Source of the DNA: CAYJAD01 sp964370305
GTDB taxonomy: Bacteria > Desulfobacterota > Desulfovibrionia > Desulfovibrionales > Desulfovibrionaceae
Assembly (NCBI GenBank): GCA_964370305.1
Contig: CAYJIU010000016.1
Location: forward strand, 1 to 28,601
Direction of reading: 5' to 3'
Length of the DNA stretch: 28,601 bases
The notes under the pieces were generated by a model. It searched no databases. It saw only the letters and a program-made list of their open reading frames with translations, and was not told the DNA's origin. This document shows, piece by piece, positions 7,211-14,722 of this stretch (positions within the stretch are counted from its first letter, which is position 1; every line of letters begins with the position of its first letter). Made by a program: the position numbers and the translations under genes.

Positions 7211-7331
7211 GAGTAAACTACCTTCACACTTTATATGCCCTGATTGTGGCAAAACAATATCTACCACCAAGCCAATACTTTAAATTTTACAATCATTACT
7301 TTAACTTTCAGCCAGAGCATAAAGCAGTTTA

Positions 7332-7346
7332 ATTTTCTAGAAAAAA
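7332..7346. promoter_or_regulatory. Shared palindromic word, copy 1
   Basis: ATTTTCTAGAAAAAA contains the perfect 12-base palindrome TTTTCTAGAAAA (7333-7344). The identical 15 bases recur at 11694-11708 before the NlpC/P60 gene. This copy lies in the divergent 300-base gap between the WbaP-like gene and the binding-protein gene. That gap otherwise holds a small GGCAC/GTGCC inverted repeat and candidate promoter sequence, and no gene. It could be a repressor operator; this is speculative. Confidence 0.3.
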
Positions 7347-7509
7347 GCTAGATTTTTACATGCAATACGGCACTTTAACGTGCCAATAAATATTCTATAC
7401 TTTTTGTGCTACCTATTGCAAGTAAATTTAATATGTTTTTTTCTCACGTTATCACAGTCGCAATTCCTCACGTTCCTACCATATCAGCACTTGCGTCATC
7501 ACGCATAGT

Positions 7510-7537
7510 TTGATAATTTGAAAAATTGGTTTAGAAA
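7510..7537 (+). promoter_or_regulatory. Candidate promoter of the ABC importer operon
   Basis: TTGATA (7510-7515) with a 16-base spacer to TAGAAA (7532-7537) is a moderate promoter match about 34 bases before the binding-protein start codon. The region is AT-rich, so chance matches are common. Confidence 0.3.
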
Positions 7538-7570
7538 TACAAAACTAACCCTTTAAGGAGAACAGGATTT

Positions 7571-8317
7571 ATGAAAAAGTTTCTACTTTTTAGTGTGTTG
7601 ACTTTATTGCTTGCTGGATTTGCAAGTCCAGCCCTTGCCAAAAACTATGTAAATGGCATTGATGCCAACTACCCACCCTTTGGCTACATGGATGAAAAAG
7701 GTCAACCAGCAGGATTCGACGTGGAGTCCATGAACTGGATTGCCAAAAAAATGGGTTTTACTGTCGAGCACAAACCTATTGCTTGGGATGGCATCATCCC
7801 CGCCCTACTTGCCCGTCAAATTGACATGGTCTGTTCTGGCATGAGCATTACTGACAAACGCCGCCAAATGGTTGATTTTTCAAACCCTTACTGGACAGTG
7901 TCTCGTGTGTTCATTGCTCCTAAATCTTCAAGTCTAACTCCTGCTGAAATACTTTCTCAACCCATTAAGCTTGGCGTTCAGCGCGGCACCTCAGAAGCTG
8001 AAGCCATGCAAACTGAGAAGAAAGAAAAAGGCTATCCATTAGAATTACGCTTTTATGAGTCTGCACCACTTATAGTAGAAGACTTACTAAACGGCCGCAT
8101 TGACGCTGGCCTTATGGACGCTTTACCAGCTGAAGACTCCATAGCTAAGGGTAAAGCCGTTATGAAGGTCGGAACCCACGGAGCCCCAGACAATTTTGGC
8201 GTTGCTATTCGCAAAGATGACAAAGAGCTACGCAACTTAATCGACGAGGGCTACAAACTTCTTATGGCCGATCCGCATTGGAACGAGCTTAAAGAAAAGT
8301 ATTTACGTAAAAAATAA
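7571..8317 (+). CDS. Amino acid ABC transporter substrate-binding protein
   Basis: This 248-residue periplasmic solute-binding protein of family 3 (polar amino acids) has a signal peptide MKKFLLFSVLTLLLAGFASPALA with probable cleavage after Ala23. The ligand-binding pattern follows: GIDANYPPFGYMDEKGQPAGFDVE, WDGIIPALLARQIDMVCSGMSIT and the RRQMVDFSNPY signature. It would capture an amino acid and deliver it to the two permeases downstream. The specificity (glutamine, arginine, cystine or other) cannot be fixed from sequence. AAGGAG lies ten bases before the ATG. A strong hairpin follows the stop codon, which probably makes this gene more highly expressed than the membrane genes, a common arrangement. 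Confidence 0.93.
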   Translation: MKKFLLFSVLTLLLAGFASPALAKNYVNGIDANYPPFGYMDEKGQPAGFDVESMNWIAKKMGFTVEHKPIAWDGIIPALLARQIDMVCSGMSITDKRRQMVDFSNPYWTVSRVFIAPKSSSLTPAEILSQPIKLGVQRGTSEAEAMQTEKKEKGYPLELRFYESAPLIVEDLLNGRIDAGLMDALPAEDSIAKGKAVMKVGTHGAPDNFGVAIRKDDKELRNLIDEGYKLLMADPHWNELKEKYLRKK

Positions 8318-8324
8318 TTTAATC

Positions 8325-8358
8325 ACCCCCTGCAAAAATTTTTTGTGGGGGGTCTTTT
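8325..8358 (+). terminator. Intrinsic terminator or attenuator after the binding protein
   Basis: ACCCCC at 8325-8330 pairs with GGGGGT (8348-8353). The stem extends through the A-rich/T-rich inner arms, and the hairpin is followed by CTTTT. It sits eight bases after the stop codon. It likely ends most transcripts and lets a fraction continue into the permease genes. Confidence 0.65.
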
Positions 8359-8373
8359 ATATATAAAAACTAT

Positions 8374-8391
8374 TGCACAATTCGTTGTGCA
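8374..8391 (+). other. UUCG-capped hairpin in the importer operon leader
   Basis: TGCACAA-TTCG-TTGTGCA is a perfect seven-base-pair stem capped by a UUCG loop, lying between the terminator-like hairpin and the first permease. No T run follows. It may protect the 5' end or 3' end of a processed transcript. Confidence 0.4.
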
Positions 8392-8410
8392 GAGTCAGAC
8401 CGAGCTTTGC

Positions 8411-8437
8411 TTGACCATTACATTATTGATTTATGAT
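8411..8437 (+). promoter_or_regulatory. Possible internal promoter before the first permease
   Basis: TTGACC (8411-8416) and TATGAT (8432-8437) are good hexamers, but the spacer is only 15 bases. It would allow separate expression of the permease-ATPase-permease-ung part. Confidence 0.3.
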
Positions 8438-8525
8438 TTTTGTCTTGCACAGCTAAGTTTTCAAAAAAATAAAAATTTAATACGACAGCACAAAAGTAAC
8501 ACCAAACATTGTGCAGGACTTATAT

Positions 8526-9191
8526 ATGGATGCATTGCGTGTAGTTTTTGACGCCCTACCCTATGTATTAGGTGGCAGCCTAGTAACCATTGCCAACGTT
8601 AGTATAGCTCTTTGCATGGGGCTAGTTTTTGGTGTGCCCTTGGCTGTGGCCCAAGTTTATGGGAATAAAGCTGTACGCAGGCTTGTTGCAACCTATGTAT
8701 GGCTTTTTCGTGGCATCCCCATCTTAGTCCTTTTATTTTTATTTTTTGGGCTCTTTGTTTCCTTAGGGCTTGCAGCTGAACCCTTTATTATAGCATGTGT
8801 CGTGCTTGGCTGTACTAGTACCGCCTATCAATCACAAATTTTCCGCGGAGCCATTCAAGCCATATCACATGGGCAATTAAAGGCAGCGCGCGCCCTTGGC
8901 ATGACTGATTTTCAAGCCATACGCCATATAATTTTACCCCAAGCCATGCGTATGTCAATTCCCGGCTTTGCCAATGAATTTTCTATTTTACTTAAAGATT
9001 CAGCCATTTGTTATGTGCTTGGCACCCAAGAAATAATGGCCAGAGCAAACTTTGTAGCCTCAAGGACGCATGAACACCTTGCGCTTTTTGCCACTGCAGG
9101 GCTTTTATATTTTGTGATTACCTTGATTGGTGTGCGCTTATTACGTATGCTTGAACAAAAAATTTATGTTCCAGGCTATGCCATTAGCTAG
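8526..9191 (+). CDS. Amino acid ABC transporter permease (first)
   Basis: This 221-residue HisM/GlnP-type inner-membrane permease has the EAA loop that contacts the ATPase, near AISHGQLKAARALGMTDFQAIRHIILPQAMRM. The hallmark FRGIPILVLLFLFF comes earlier. About five hydrophobic segments are visible. I chose the ATG at 8526 because AGGA lies eight bases upstream; a GTG at 8511 is also in frame. With the second permease at 10091 it would form a heterodimeric channel. The ATPase gene follows after 144 bases that hold only an AT-rich weak inverted repeat (AAACAT/ATGTTT near 9285-9305). Confidence 0.92.
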   Translation: MDALRVVFDALPYVLGGSLVTIANVSIALCMGLVFGVPLAVAQVYGNKAVRRLVATYVWLFRGIPILVLLFLFFGLFVSLGLAAEPFIIACVVLGCTSTAYQSQIFRGAIQAISHGQLKAARALGMTDFQAIRHIILPQAMRMSIPGFANEFSILLKDSAICYVLGTQEIMARANFVASRTHEHLALFATAGLLYFVITLIGVRLLRMLEQKIYVPGYAIS

Positions 9192-9335
9192 GTAATACTA
9201 AAAAAGCATTGGCCATGTGAAGCAAGCAAAATCTACAGCTGGTTTTCCCAAATAAGTGTTAGGAGCGGTAGTTTAATTTTGAGAAACATAAAAAAATGTT
9301 TTTAGATCGATCAACCAAGATGTTATGAGAAAATT

Positions 9336-10091
9336 ATGCAAACAAACGTACTTAACATTGAAAATATTTCCTTAAACCTCGGTGGTAAAGCAATTTTGCA
9401 AGATTGCTCCCTAAGCATTAAACGAGGCGAGTTAAAAGTACTTATTGGCCCATCCGGTGCTGGAAAAAGTACTCTTTTGCAGTGCATAAATTGCCTAATT
9501 ACTCCTGATAATGGTAAAATATCTCTAGAAGGGCAAGAGCTTGATATGCACCATAAGGATAAATTGTGTGCATTTAGAGCACAAGTTGGCATGATTTTTC
9601 AAGATTTTAACCTGTTTGACCACCTTAACGCCGAAGAAAACGTTACCATTGCTTTGCGTAAGGTGCGCAATTTTTCAAAGCAAGAGGCCCAAAAACGTGC
9701 TCTTGAAGAGCTTACACGCGTGGGTCTTGCAAATCGTACTAAGCTCTACCCTGCTCAATTGTCGGGCGGTCAAAAACAAAGAGTTGCCATAGCCCGCGCT
9801 CTGGCTATGGATCCAAAGGTTATACTATTGGATGAACCAACCTCAGCCCTTGATCCAGAGCTGGTAGGGGAAGTGTTGTCAGTAATTAGAGACCTTGCGC
9901 GCGGCGGCATGACCATGCTTATGGCCACCCATCAAATGGATTTTGCAAGAGCCCTTGCCAATGAAATTTTATTTATGGAAAAGGGAATTATTATTGAACG
10001 TGGCACACCGCAAGAGCTTTTGGCAGCTGATGCAAACACTAGAACTCAAGCCTTTTGCACAAAACTACTAGATATGGATGCAAGCAAATAA
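9336..10091 (+). CDS. Amino acid ABC transporter ATP-binding protein
   Basis: This 251-residue GlnQ/HisP-type ATPase has the full motif set: Walker A GPSGAGKST (38-46), Q-loop Gln89 (MIFQDFNLF), signature LSGGQ (142-146), Walker B ILLDEP followed by TSALDPE, and the H-loop in MATHQMDFA. It powers the importer from the cytoplasmic side. The ribosome site is weak (GAGA). The stop codon TAA overlaps the ATG of the second permease by one base (TAATG), so translation of the two is probably coupled. One ATPase gene serves both permeases, as is normal for this family. Confidence 0.95.
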   Translation: MQTNVLNIENISLNLGGKAILQDCSLSIKRGELKVLIGPSGAGKSTLLQCINCLITPDNGKISLEGQELDMHHKDKLCAFRAQVGMIFQDFNLFDHLNAEENVTIALRKVRNFSKQEAQKRALEELTRVGLANRTKLYPAQLSGGQKQRVAIARALAMDPKVILLDEPTSALDPELVGEVLSVIRDLARGGMTMLMATHQMDFARALANEILFMEKGIIIERGTPQELLAADANTRTQAFCTKLLDMDASK

Positions 10092-10759
10092 TGTTTGATG
10101 CTCAATTTCTTTCGCAAGAGCTCTTCCCTGCCTTGAATAAAGGTTTAATGGTGTCCATAGCACTCATTGTGCCATCTACCATATTAGGTTTTTTAGGCGG
10201 TATTTTAGTTGGTGTGCAAAGAGTTTATGGGGCAGCACTACTTCGCAAAATTGGCGACTGGTTTGTTGCTTTATTCCGCGGCGTTCCACTGGCGGTACAG
10301 CTTATGATGATTTATTATGCCTTGCCCAAGCTAGGCTTATATTTTGAACCCTACTTTGCAGCCCTAATAAGCTTTACCCTTTGCAGTGCAGCCTATCACT
10401 CTGAATATATTAGAGGGGCACTCTTTTCCATCCGCCAAGGGCAAATCAAAGCGGCCCAAGCCCTGGGAATGACTAAACTACAAACTATTTTTTGGATTAT
10501 CATCCCCCAAGCAGCACGTCGTGCCTTGCCAGGTTGTGGCAATGAAGTAATCTACCTGATTAAATATTCTTCCTTGGCTTATCTAGTTACCTGTATGGAG
10601 CTCATGGGAGAGGGCAAAGTAGTTGCATCTAATACTTTTCGCTTTACTGAAGTTTTTATAGTTGTGGGGGCTTACTATTTAGCCATGGTTAGCATTGCCA
10701 CTTGGATTTTGCATAAGCTGGAAAAACACTACTATATTCCCGGCTTTGGGGCAAAATGA
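10091..10759 (+). CDS. Amino acid ABC transporter permease (second)
   Basis: This 222-residue HisQ/GlnP-type permease has the same layout as the first: FRGVPLAVQLMMIYYALP, then SIRQGQIKAAQALGMTKLQTIFWIIIPQAARRALP as the EAA loop. The frame is open upstream to 10055, but the ATG overlapping the ATPase stop is the natural start. The two permeases resemble each other and would pair in the membrane. Its own stop overlaps the start of ung by four bases (ATGA). Confidence 0.93.
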   Translation: MFDAQFLSQELFPALNKGLMVSIALIVPSTILGFLGGILVGVQRVYGAALLRKIGDWFVALFRGVPLAVQLMMIYYALPKLGLYFEPYFAALISFTLCSAAYHSEYIRGALFSIRQGQIKAAQALGMTKLQTIFWIIIPQAARRALPGCGNEVIYLIKYSSLAYLVTCMELMGEGKVVASNTFRFTEVFIVVGAYYLAMVSIATWILHKLEKHYYIPGFGAK

Positions 10760-11433
10760 TGCCTTCAAACAGTTTTTTTGCCCAGTGGCAAGAATTTGTG
10801 CCCGCCTTGCGTCAAAACAAACATATAGATATTTTGCAAAACATTACGCAATTACGCAATGCCGGACATACGATTTATCCAGAAAATAATAATATTTTTT
10901 CAGCACTTATGTATACTGCGCCGCAAAAAATTTCCGTAATCATCTTGGGTCAAGACCCATATCACCAAGCCGGCCAAGCCCACGGCCTTGCCTTTTCAGT
11001 ACAAGAACATGTCAAGCCACCCCCATCACTAAAAAATATTTTCAAAGAAATACAATCGGATGTTTATGGCAATCTTTCATCCACTCCATTTTGTCCAAAC
11101 CTTTCCCGCCTTGCAAGACAAGGGGTGCTACTCTTAAATACAATTCTAACAGTCGAAGAAAGCAAGCCCCTTTCCCATGCGCACATGGGCTGGCAAGAAA
11201 TTACCACAAGCATTTTGCAAGCACTTGCTGGCAATGCTCATCCCCTTATTGCATTACTGTGGGGTAAACCCGCAGGTGCATACGCTCATTACTTTACCTT
11301 ACCTCAACACCTTGTTTTAAAAGCCCCACATCCCTCACCCCTTTCTGCTCATCGTGGTTTTTTAGGCTGCAAGCATTTTTCTAAAGCTAATGCATGGCTT
11401 AAAAAGCATAACTCACAGCCAATTGTATGGTAA
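10756..11433 (+). CDS. ung: Uracil-DNA glycosylase (family 1)
   Basis: Ung removes uracil from DNA, the first step of base excision repair after cytosine deamination or dUMP incorporation. The 225-residue protein has the family-1 motifs: GQDPYH (65-70, with the catalytic Asp67), LLLNTILTV, and the HPSPLSAH loop (His192) that inserts into DNA. The WG KPAGAY segment (LLWGKPAGAY) carries the usual core strand. The length is normal. Its ATG overlaps the stop of the second permease as ATGA; a second in-frame ATG follows at 10759. It is therefore probably translated from the importer transcript, an odd functional pairing. Confidence 0.95.
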   Translation: MMPSNSFFAQWQEFVPALRQNKHIDILQNITQLRNAGHTIYPENNNIFSALMYTAPQKISVIILGQDPYHQAGQAHGLAFSVQEHVKPPPSLKNIFKEIQSDVYGNLSSTPFCPNLSRLARQGVLLLNTILTVEESKPLSHAHMGWQEITTSILQALAGNAHPLIALLWGKPAGAYAHYFTLPQHLVLKAPHPSPLSAHRGFLGCKHFSKANAWLKKHNSQPIVW

Positions 11434-11859
11434 TAATGATTGAAGGGTTTGTGTATATTGCCCTGCCTGCATACGCCATGCAATAGCCACCGTTTCACAT
11501 CTACATTCTAAAAAGGCTCATCCAAAAACATCTGTCAAGCCCGTAAGCATATTGCGGAAAAATTTTCCATCTGCATATTTATTATACATATTTCAGTATG
11601 CAAATTTTACAAGAAACAAGTTCCTTCAATAAAGCCACTTTACAAGCAAAAACTACAAACAATTGATTTTACGTAAAAAAATTCTTTTTAAAGATTTTCT
11701 AGAAAAAATTCAATATTTTCAGGCATCAATATTGCATTGATCTTGTAACTAGCTATTTTACTTTACTTGTATTTTGGCGAACTAGAGTTAGTTTTGATTA
11801 TTTTGAACGTTTCAATTTTAGTTTATTTTTATTGTTTTTTAGCACTGAGGTTACTAAAC
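11434..11859. other. Gene-free stretch with several small palindromes
   Basis: No convincing gene is seen here. The frame open from 11767 merely extends the NlpC/P60 gene upstream. The stretch holds GGAAAAATTTTCC (11556-11568), an inverted repeat TGCATA/TATGCA (11572-11602), the palindrome TTTTCTAGAAAA (11695-11706), and ATCAAT/ATTGAT (11725-11741). These may be regulator sites for the downstream gene or remains of a terminator for ung. AT-rich DNA makes some of them expected by chance. Confidence 0.4.
11694..11708. promoter_or_regulatory. Shared palindromic word, copy 2
   Basis: ATTTTCTAGAAAAAA is identical to 7332-7346. Here it lies about 150 bases before the NlpC/P60 lipoprotein start. 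The perfect core TTTTCTAGAAAA has operator-like symmetry. No regulator is assigned. Confidence 0.3.
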
Positions 11860-12351
11860 ATGCTTAAAAATATTTATATTAACGACACCTTGCGCTTTTT
11901 TGTTGCGATATTGCTATCATGCACCCTGTTTTTAAGTGCATGCGGAACAAAGCATCCGCGCAGTGGAAAACATACTACCGGACAAAAAGTTGCTAAAACT
12001 GCTCATACTCAAATTGGTAAAAAGTACGTTTTTGGTGGCGAATCACCACACAAAGGCTTTGATTGTTCTGGCCTTATCTGGTGGGCTTATAAAAAGCACG
12101 GTATTGCTGTACCGCGTGTAACTACTGATCAAGCCAAAGCAGGACAATCTGTAAAATCTAGCAAGGCAAAGCCGGGTGATATTGTTGTCTTTAAGACTTC
12201 TAGCGGTGGCAGAGGGCTGCACACCGGTATATACCTTGGTGATAATAAGTTTATCCATAGTCCAAGAACTGGTGCCAATGTTCGCATCGAAAGCATCAAT
12301 AATTCTTATTGGAAACCAAAGCTCAGAACAGTGAGGCGTGTTGTAGATTAA
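11860..12351 (+). CDS. NlpC/P60 lipoprotein (peptidoglycan endopeptidase)
   Basis: This 163-residue lipoprotein resembles MepS/Spr. The signal has the lipobox LSAC with Cys28 as lipid anchor. The NlpC/P60 domain has the catalytic Cys69 in FDCSGLIWW, His121 in LHTGIYLG and His133 in FIHSP. Such enzymes cut the peptide cross-links or stems of peptidoglycan. I chose the ATG at 11860 because GAGG (11847-11850) lies just upstream and the lipoprotein signal then has normal length. The frame opens at 11767, but that extension would add a second hydrophobic stretch. Two shadow frames overlap it and are not real. Confidence 0.9.
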   Translation: MLKNIYINDTLRFFVAILLSCTLFLSACGTKHPRSGKHTTGQKVAKTAHTQIGKKYVFGGESPHKGFDCSGLIWWAYKKHGIAVPRVTTDQAKAGQSVKSSKAKPGDIVVFKTSSGGRGLHTGIYLGDNKFIHSPRTGANVRIESINNSYWKPKLRTVRRVVD

Positions 12352-12461
12352 TATCGTTAACAACGCAAATGCTTGGATTTTCAAGAGTTTGATGCACACA
12401 AAAAATTATAACCTATACAATTAAAACCTTACATACATTAAACCTGCTCAGCGCATTTTAG

Positions 12462-12489
12462 TTGACTTAATTTAGCATTGCGGTATTGT
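12462..12489 (+). promoter_or_regulatory. Promoter of the MerR-like gene
   Basis: TTGACT (12462-12467) and TATTGT (12484-12489) are separated by 16 bases, placing the start of transcription near 12496. This rules out the in-frame TTG at 12478 as the start codon of the downstream gene. Confidence 0.5.
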
Positions 12490-12516
12490 GGTCTCATTCC
12501 AAACATGGGAGTTTAT

Positions 12517-13149
12517 ATGTCGCACCAAACAAATCGTACAAGCGGGTTACTCACACTTGCCGATATTTCACGGCATTTTAATTTACCGGAATCTACTACC
12601 AGATATTATTGTAAACGATTTGCAGCATATTTGCCCATCCATGGTGAAGGCCGTAGACGACGCTATGGCGAAGGAAGCCTTGACGTTGTTGCAGCTATCC
12701 TTAAGCATATGAAATCTGGTAAAAATGCTAATGCGGTTGAAAAAGAATTAGCCCAAAACTATGCCAGAACCACCGATGTATACGTGCCCGCTGTACAAAA
12801 TAATCCCATTGCTCAAACCTCAGAAACAGCAAACCCCTTAGATGCAAATATTGCTCTAAAATTACTTGAGCAACAAAGCACTGCCATGCAAAGTATCGCA
12901 CAGTCTTTGAGTATTCTTGCTAATCAACAAGAATATATTAACGATTTAACCACTGCGGCCAAGGAAGCGACCGAAGAAAATACGCAACTACGCAATGAGG
13001 TAATGAGACTTAAAACTGTGATTAGCTCAGCTGAAGCTGTCCATCAAGACGACCTCAATCAAGTACGGACTTGGATGAGCCGCCTTGCCAAAAGCCACAA
13101 TGAAAAAACTTTGCTTGATACGCAAGCACCGCAAAAAAATAAAATTTAA
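12517..13149 (+). CDS. MerR-type HTH protein with C-terminal coiled coil
   Basis: This 210-residue protein starts with a MerR-like winged helix (residues 11-65: LLTLADISRHFNLPESTTRYYCKRF, then a basic GEGRRRRYGEGSLDVV wing). A linker and a long helical, probably coiled-coil segment (about 110-195) follow. It lacks the ligand-binding domain of classical MerR activators and metal-site cysteines. Layouts like this occur in chromosome- or plasmid-associated DNA-binding proteins and in simple regulators. I chose the ATG at 12517 behind GGGAG; an ATG at 12505 is also possible. It is a single gene in front of the repeat-rich stretch. The target is unknown, although its own gap and the nearby palindromes are candidates. 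Confidence 0.75.
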   Translation: MSHQTNRTSGLLTLADISRHFNLPESTTRYYCKRFAAYLPIHGEGRRRRYGEGSLDVVAAILKHMKSGKNANAVEKELAQNYARTTDVYVPAVQNNPIAQTSETANPLDANIALKLLEQQSTAMQSIAQSLSILANQQEYINDLTTAAKEATEENTQLRNEVMRLKTVISSAEAVHQDDLNQVRTWMSRLAKSHNEKTLLDTQAPQKNKI

Positions 13150-13212
13150 AATTACTGCGCCTTACACTAATTCAGCAAACGCAACAACCATACCGCAAGT
13201 ACTTTTGGCACA

Positions 13213-13250
13213 CAAAGCTCTCCCTTATTTTTTCACAATAGAGAGCTTTG
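13213..13250 (+). other. Ten-base perfect inverted repeat after the MerR-like gene
   Basis: CAAAGCTCTC (13213-13222) and GAGAGCTTTG (13241-13250) form a perfect ten-base stem with an 18-base loop, 63 bases after the stop codon. No T run follows, so it is either a terminator without a tail or a protein-binding site. Confidence 0.5.
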
Positions 13251-13269
13251 CAGAATTGTATCTACCCAG

Positions 13270-13408
13270 TTGACCTCTAAGAATACATTTTTAAGTTCTT
13301 AAAAAGGCACACTGACTTTGAATACCCATTGAGGATACCAAAAGTGCGACCCAACAGACACGAAATCTTCATGCTAGGGGCCGTAAAAGAACGAGCATTA
13401 CGTTATTA
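13270..13408. repeat. Diverged tandem repeat, unit A
   Basis: Unit A carries AAGGCACACTG at 13304, CACGAAATCTTCATGCTA in its middle, and AAGAACGAGC-N2-TACG near its right end. Each block has a match in unit B in the same order, with a period of about 137 bases at the AAGGCACACTG block. The left part also contains TTTTTAAG/CTTAAAAA (13288-13305), a near-continuous hairpin. No intact reading frame is shared between the units, so this is not a broken coding tandem in any obvious way. Confidence 0.6.
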
Positions 13409-13560
13409 GTTGATGCTGCAAATGTCCACGTATTTTCAGCAAGGCACACTGCCCTAAATACCCCTGCGGATAGCCAGAAATTCGCCCCAATGGGCACGAA
13501 GTGTTCACGTTATGCGAAGAATGAGCCTTACGTAAATCGCACGCAAAGCAATTCTGGCTT
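13409..13560. repeat. Diverged tandem repeat, unit B
   Basis: Unit B repeats AAGGCACACTG (13441-13451), CACGAAGTGTTCACGTTA (14 of 18 positions with unit A) and TGCGAAGAATGAGC-N2-TACGTAAATCG. The last block is nearly identical to bases 24-51 of this window. GTATTT/AAATAC encloses GGCA-CAC-TGCC, and GCCAGAAATT/AATTCTGGC brackets the right half, so the unit could fold as RNA or single-stranded DNA. Its left end (13407-13441) matches the hairpin after metF in inverted orientation. A 75-codon frame crosses it on the minus strand, but it has no ribosome site and looks repeat-derived. Confidence 0.6.
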
Positions 13561-13654
13561 ATTTTACGCTGTGCAAGATTTTTCATAACAAAATTTTTTA
13601 GTGATGATGAACAATACTTTCTCACGAATTGTTCTATGAAAAAATAGCTTGTAG

Positions 13655-14434
13655 CTACTTTGCCTCAAGTGCCAGCTCAACGGCAGACTTAAACAATTCC
13701 AACGGCAAAGCACCACGTACTACAATATCATTCACAAGAAAGTACGGCGTACCTTCAATATTTAATTTTTTAGCATCTGCTAGATCTTCTTCCATTATCT
13801 CTTTTGTTTGCTTGCTTTTAATATCCTTTGCTAATTTTTTCAAATCAAGATCGAGTTTTTTAGCTTGCTCTTTTAAAAAAACCTCTCCTTTTTCTAACAA
13901 CTCACCACGCCCCTCAAAGCAAGCATCATACAGCTTCCACGCCTTTTCTTCAGACTGAAAACCAGCTGCAATTACATATTCAGAAGCTAAAATTGATGTA
14001 GGGCCATCGCTTAATGGGGTATGCTTAAATATTAAGCGGACATCCTTTGCATGTGCCTTCATAATCTTTTTTAAATTTGCTGCAGCCTGAGCACAATAAG
14101 GGCAGGTAAAATCTGAAAATTCTACAATCGTGACCGCTGCATCTTTTGGCCCAAGGACGGGGCGTCCATCAAGCTCCACATTTTTTTCAATCTTCATATC
14201 ACTGCGCCACTGCGCTTCTAAGCTGCGTTTGCGCCTTTTTGTTGAACCTTCTTGGGCTATGTCAAGCACCAGTTCACTATTTTCACGCAAGACATTTATT
14301 ATTAAATCAGGACGTTCTGAAAAAATGCGTTGTAGAGTTTTAACCAACTCAGCATCACTCATAGACTTGGCCGCATAAGCCTTTGGCACAATCAATACTA
14401 ATGATAGGGTCAACAAAAATATAATTTTTTTCAT
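13655..14434 (-). CDS. Periplasmic DsbA-like thioredoxin-fold protein (ScsC/BdbD-like)
   Basis: This 259-residue exported thiol-disulfide protein has a signal peptide to about Ala22, an N-terminal helical extension of about 65 residues (SDAELVKTLQRIFSERPDLIINVLREN), and a DsbA-type thioredoxin fold with active site CPYC (111-114). The cis-proline is in EGTPYFLVN (Pro230). The N-terminal extension resembles that of ScsC-like proteins, where it forms oligomers and favours isomerase activity; here that is inference. I chose the ATG at 14434, which AAGGA precedes by six bases; an ATG at 14437 is directly adjacent. A DsbB or DsbD partner is not in the window. The gene diverges from parA. Confidence 0.88.
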   Translation of the reverse strand: MKKIIFLLTLSLVLIVPKAYAAKSMSDAELVKTLQRIFSERPDLIINVLRENSELVLDIAQEGSTKRRKRSLEAQWRSDMKIEKNVELDGRPVLGPKDAAVTIVEFSDFTCPYCAQAAANLKKIMKAHAKDVRLIFKHTPLSDGPTSILASEYVIAAGFQSEEKAWKLYDACFEGRGELLEKGEVFLKEQAKKLDLDLKKLAKDIKSKQTKEIMEEDLADAKKLNIEGTPYFLVNDIVVRGALPLELFKSAVELALEAK

Positions 14435-14626
14435 CATTAATCCTTTTATCTTTCGCTGCATAGTAAATTATACAGCTATATCAATGTTAATTTTCCCTAG
14501 GAGTAGGGTAAATATTATTTTTAGTACATAAATTTTTTTTTGTTTATTGTAAACATTTTTTACGCATTATTACCCCTGCTTACTTTAACTTTAATTTTTT
14601 TTATGCCCTACTTAAAGTTTTGCATA

Positions 14627-14655
14627 TTGACGAATTTAGCGCAATAACATATTTT
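14627..14655 (+). promoter_or_regulatory. Candidate promoter of parA
   Basis: TTGACG (14627-14632), a 17-base spacer and TATTTT (14650-14655) lie about 70 bases before the parA start. The parS-like site at 14679 would then lie in the leader, where bound ParB could affect parA transcription. The rest of the 288-base divergent gap is very AT-rich and holds no gene. Confidence 0.35.
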
Positions 14656-14678
14656 TCAAACACGCCAGACATATAATT

Positions 14679-14694
14679 AGTTTCATGTGAAACA
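14679..14694. promoter_or_regulatory. parS-like site before parA
   Basis: AGTTTCATGTGAAACA matches the consensus TGTTTCACGTGAAACA at 14 of 16 positions. Its right flank GAAACATTAAGT is identical over 12 bases to the site after parB. It lies 28 bases before the parA start codon. Confidence 0.6.
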
Positions 14695-14722
14695 TTAAGT
14701 CCTTGGGCGGAAGGAGTTTTTT

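Noticed and set aside
8345..8551. 68-codon frame between the binding protein and the first permease
   Set aside because: It runs through a terminator tail and hairpins, overlaps the permease start, and has no ribosome site.
11511..11540. AAGGCTCAT match to the inverted repeat unit B
   Set aside because: Only nine bases match and the flanks do not, so this is too little to call another repeat copy.
13398..13625. 75-codon frame on the minus strand across repeat unit B
   Set aside because: It has no ribosome site, follows the repeat sequence, and the corresponding frame in unit A is interrupted. It is a chance frame in a repeat.
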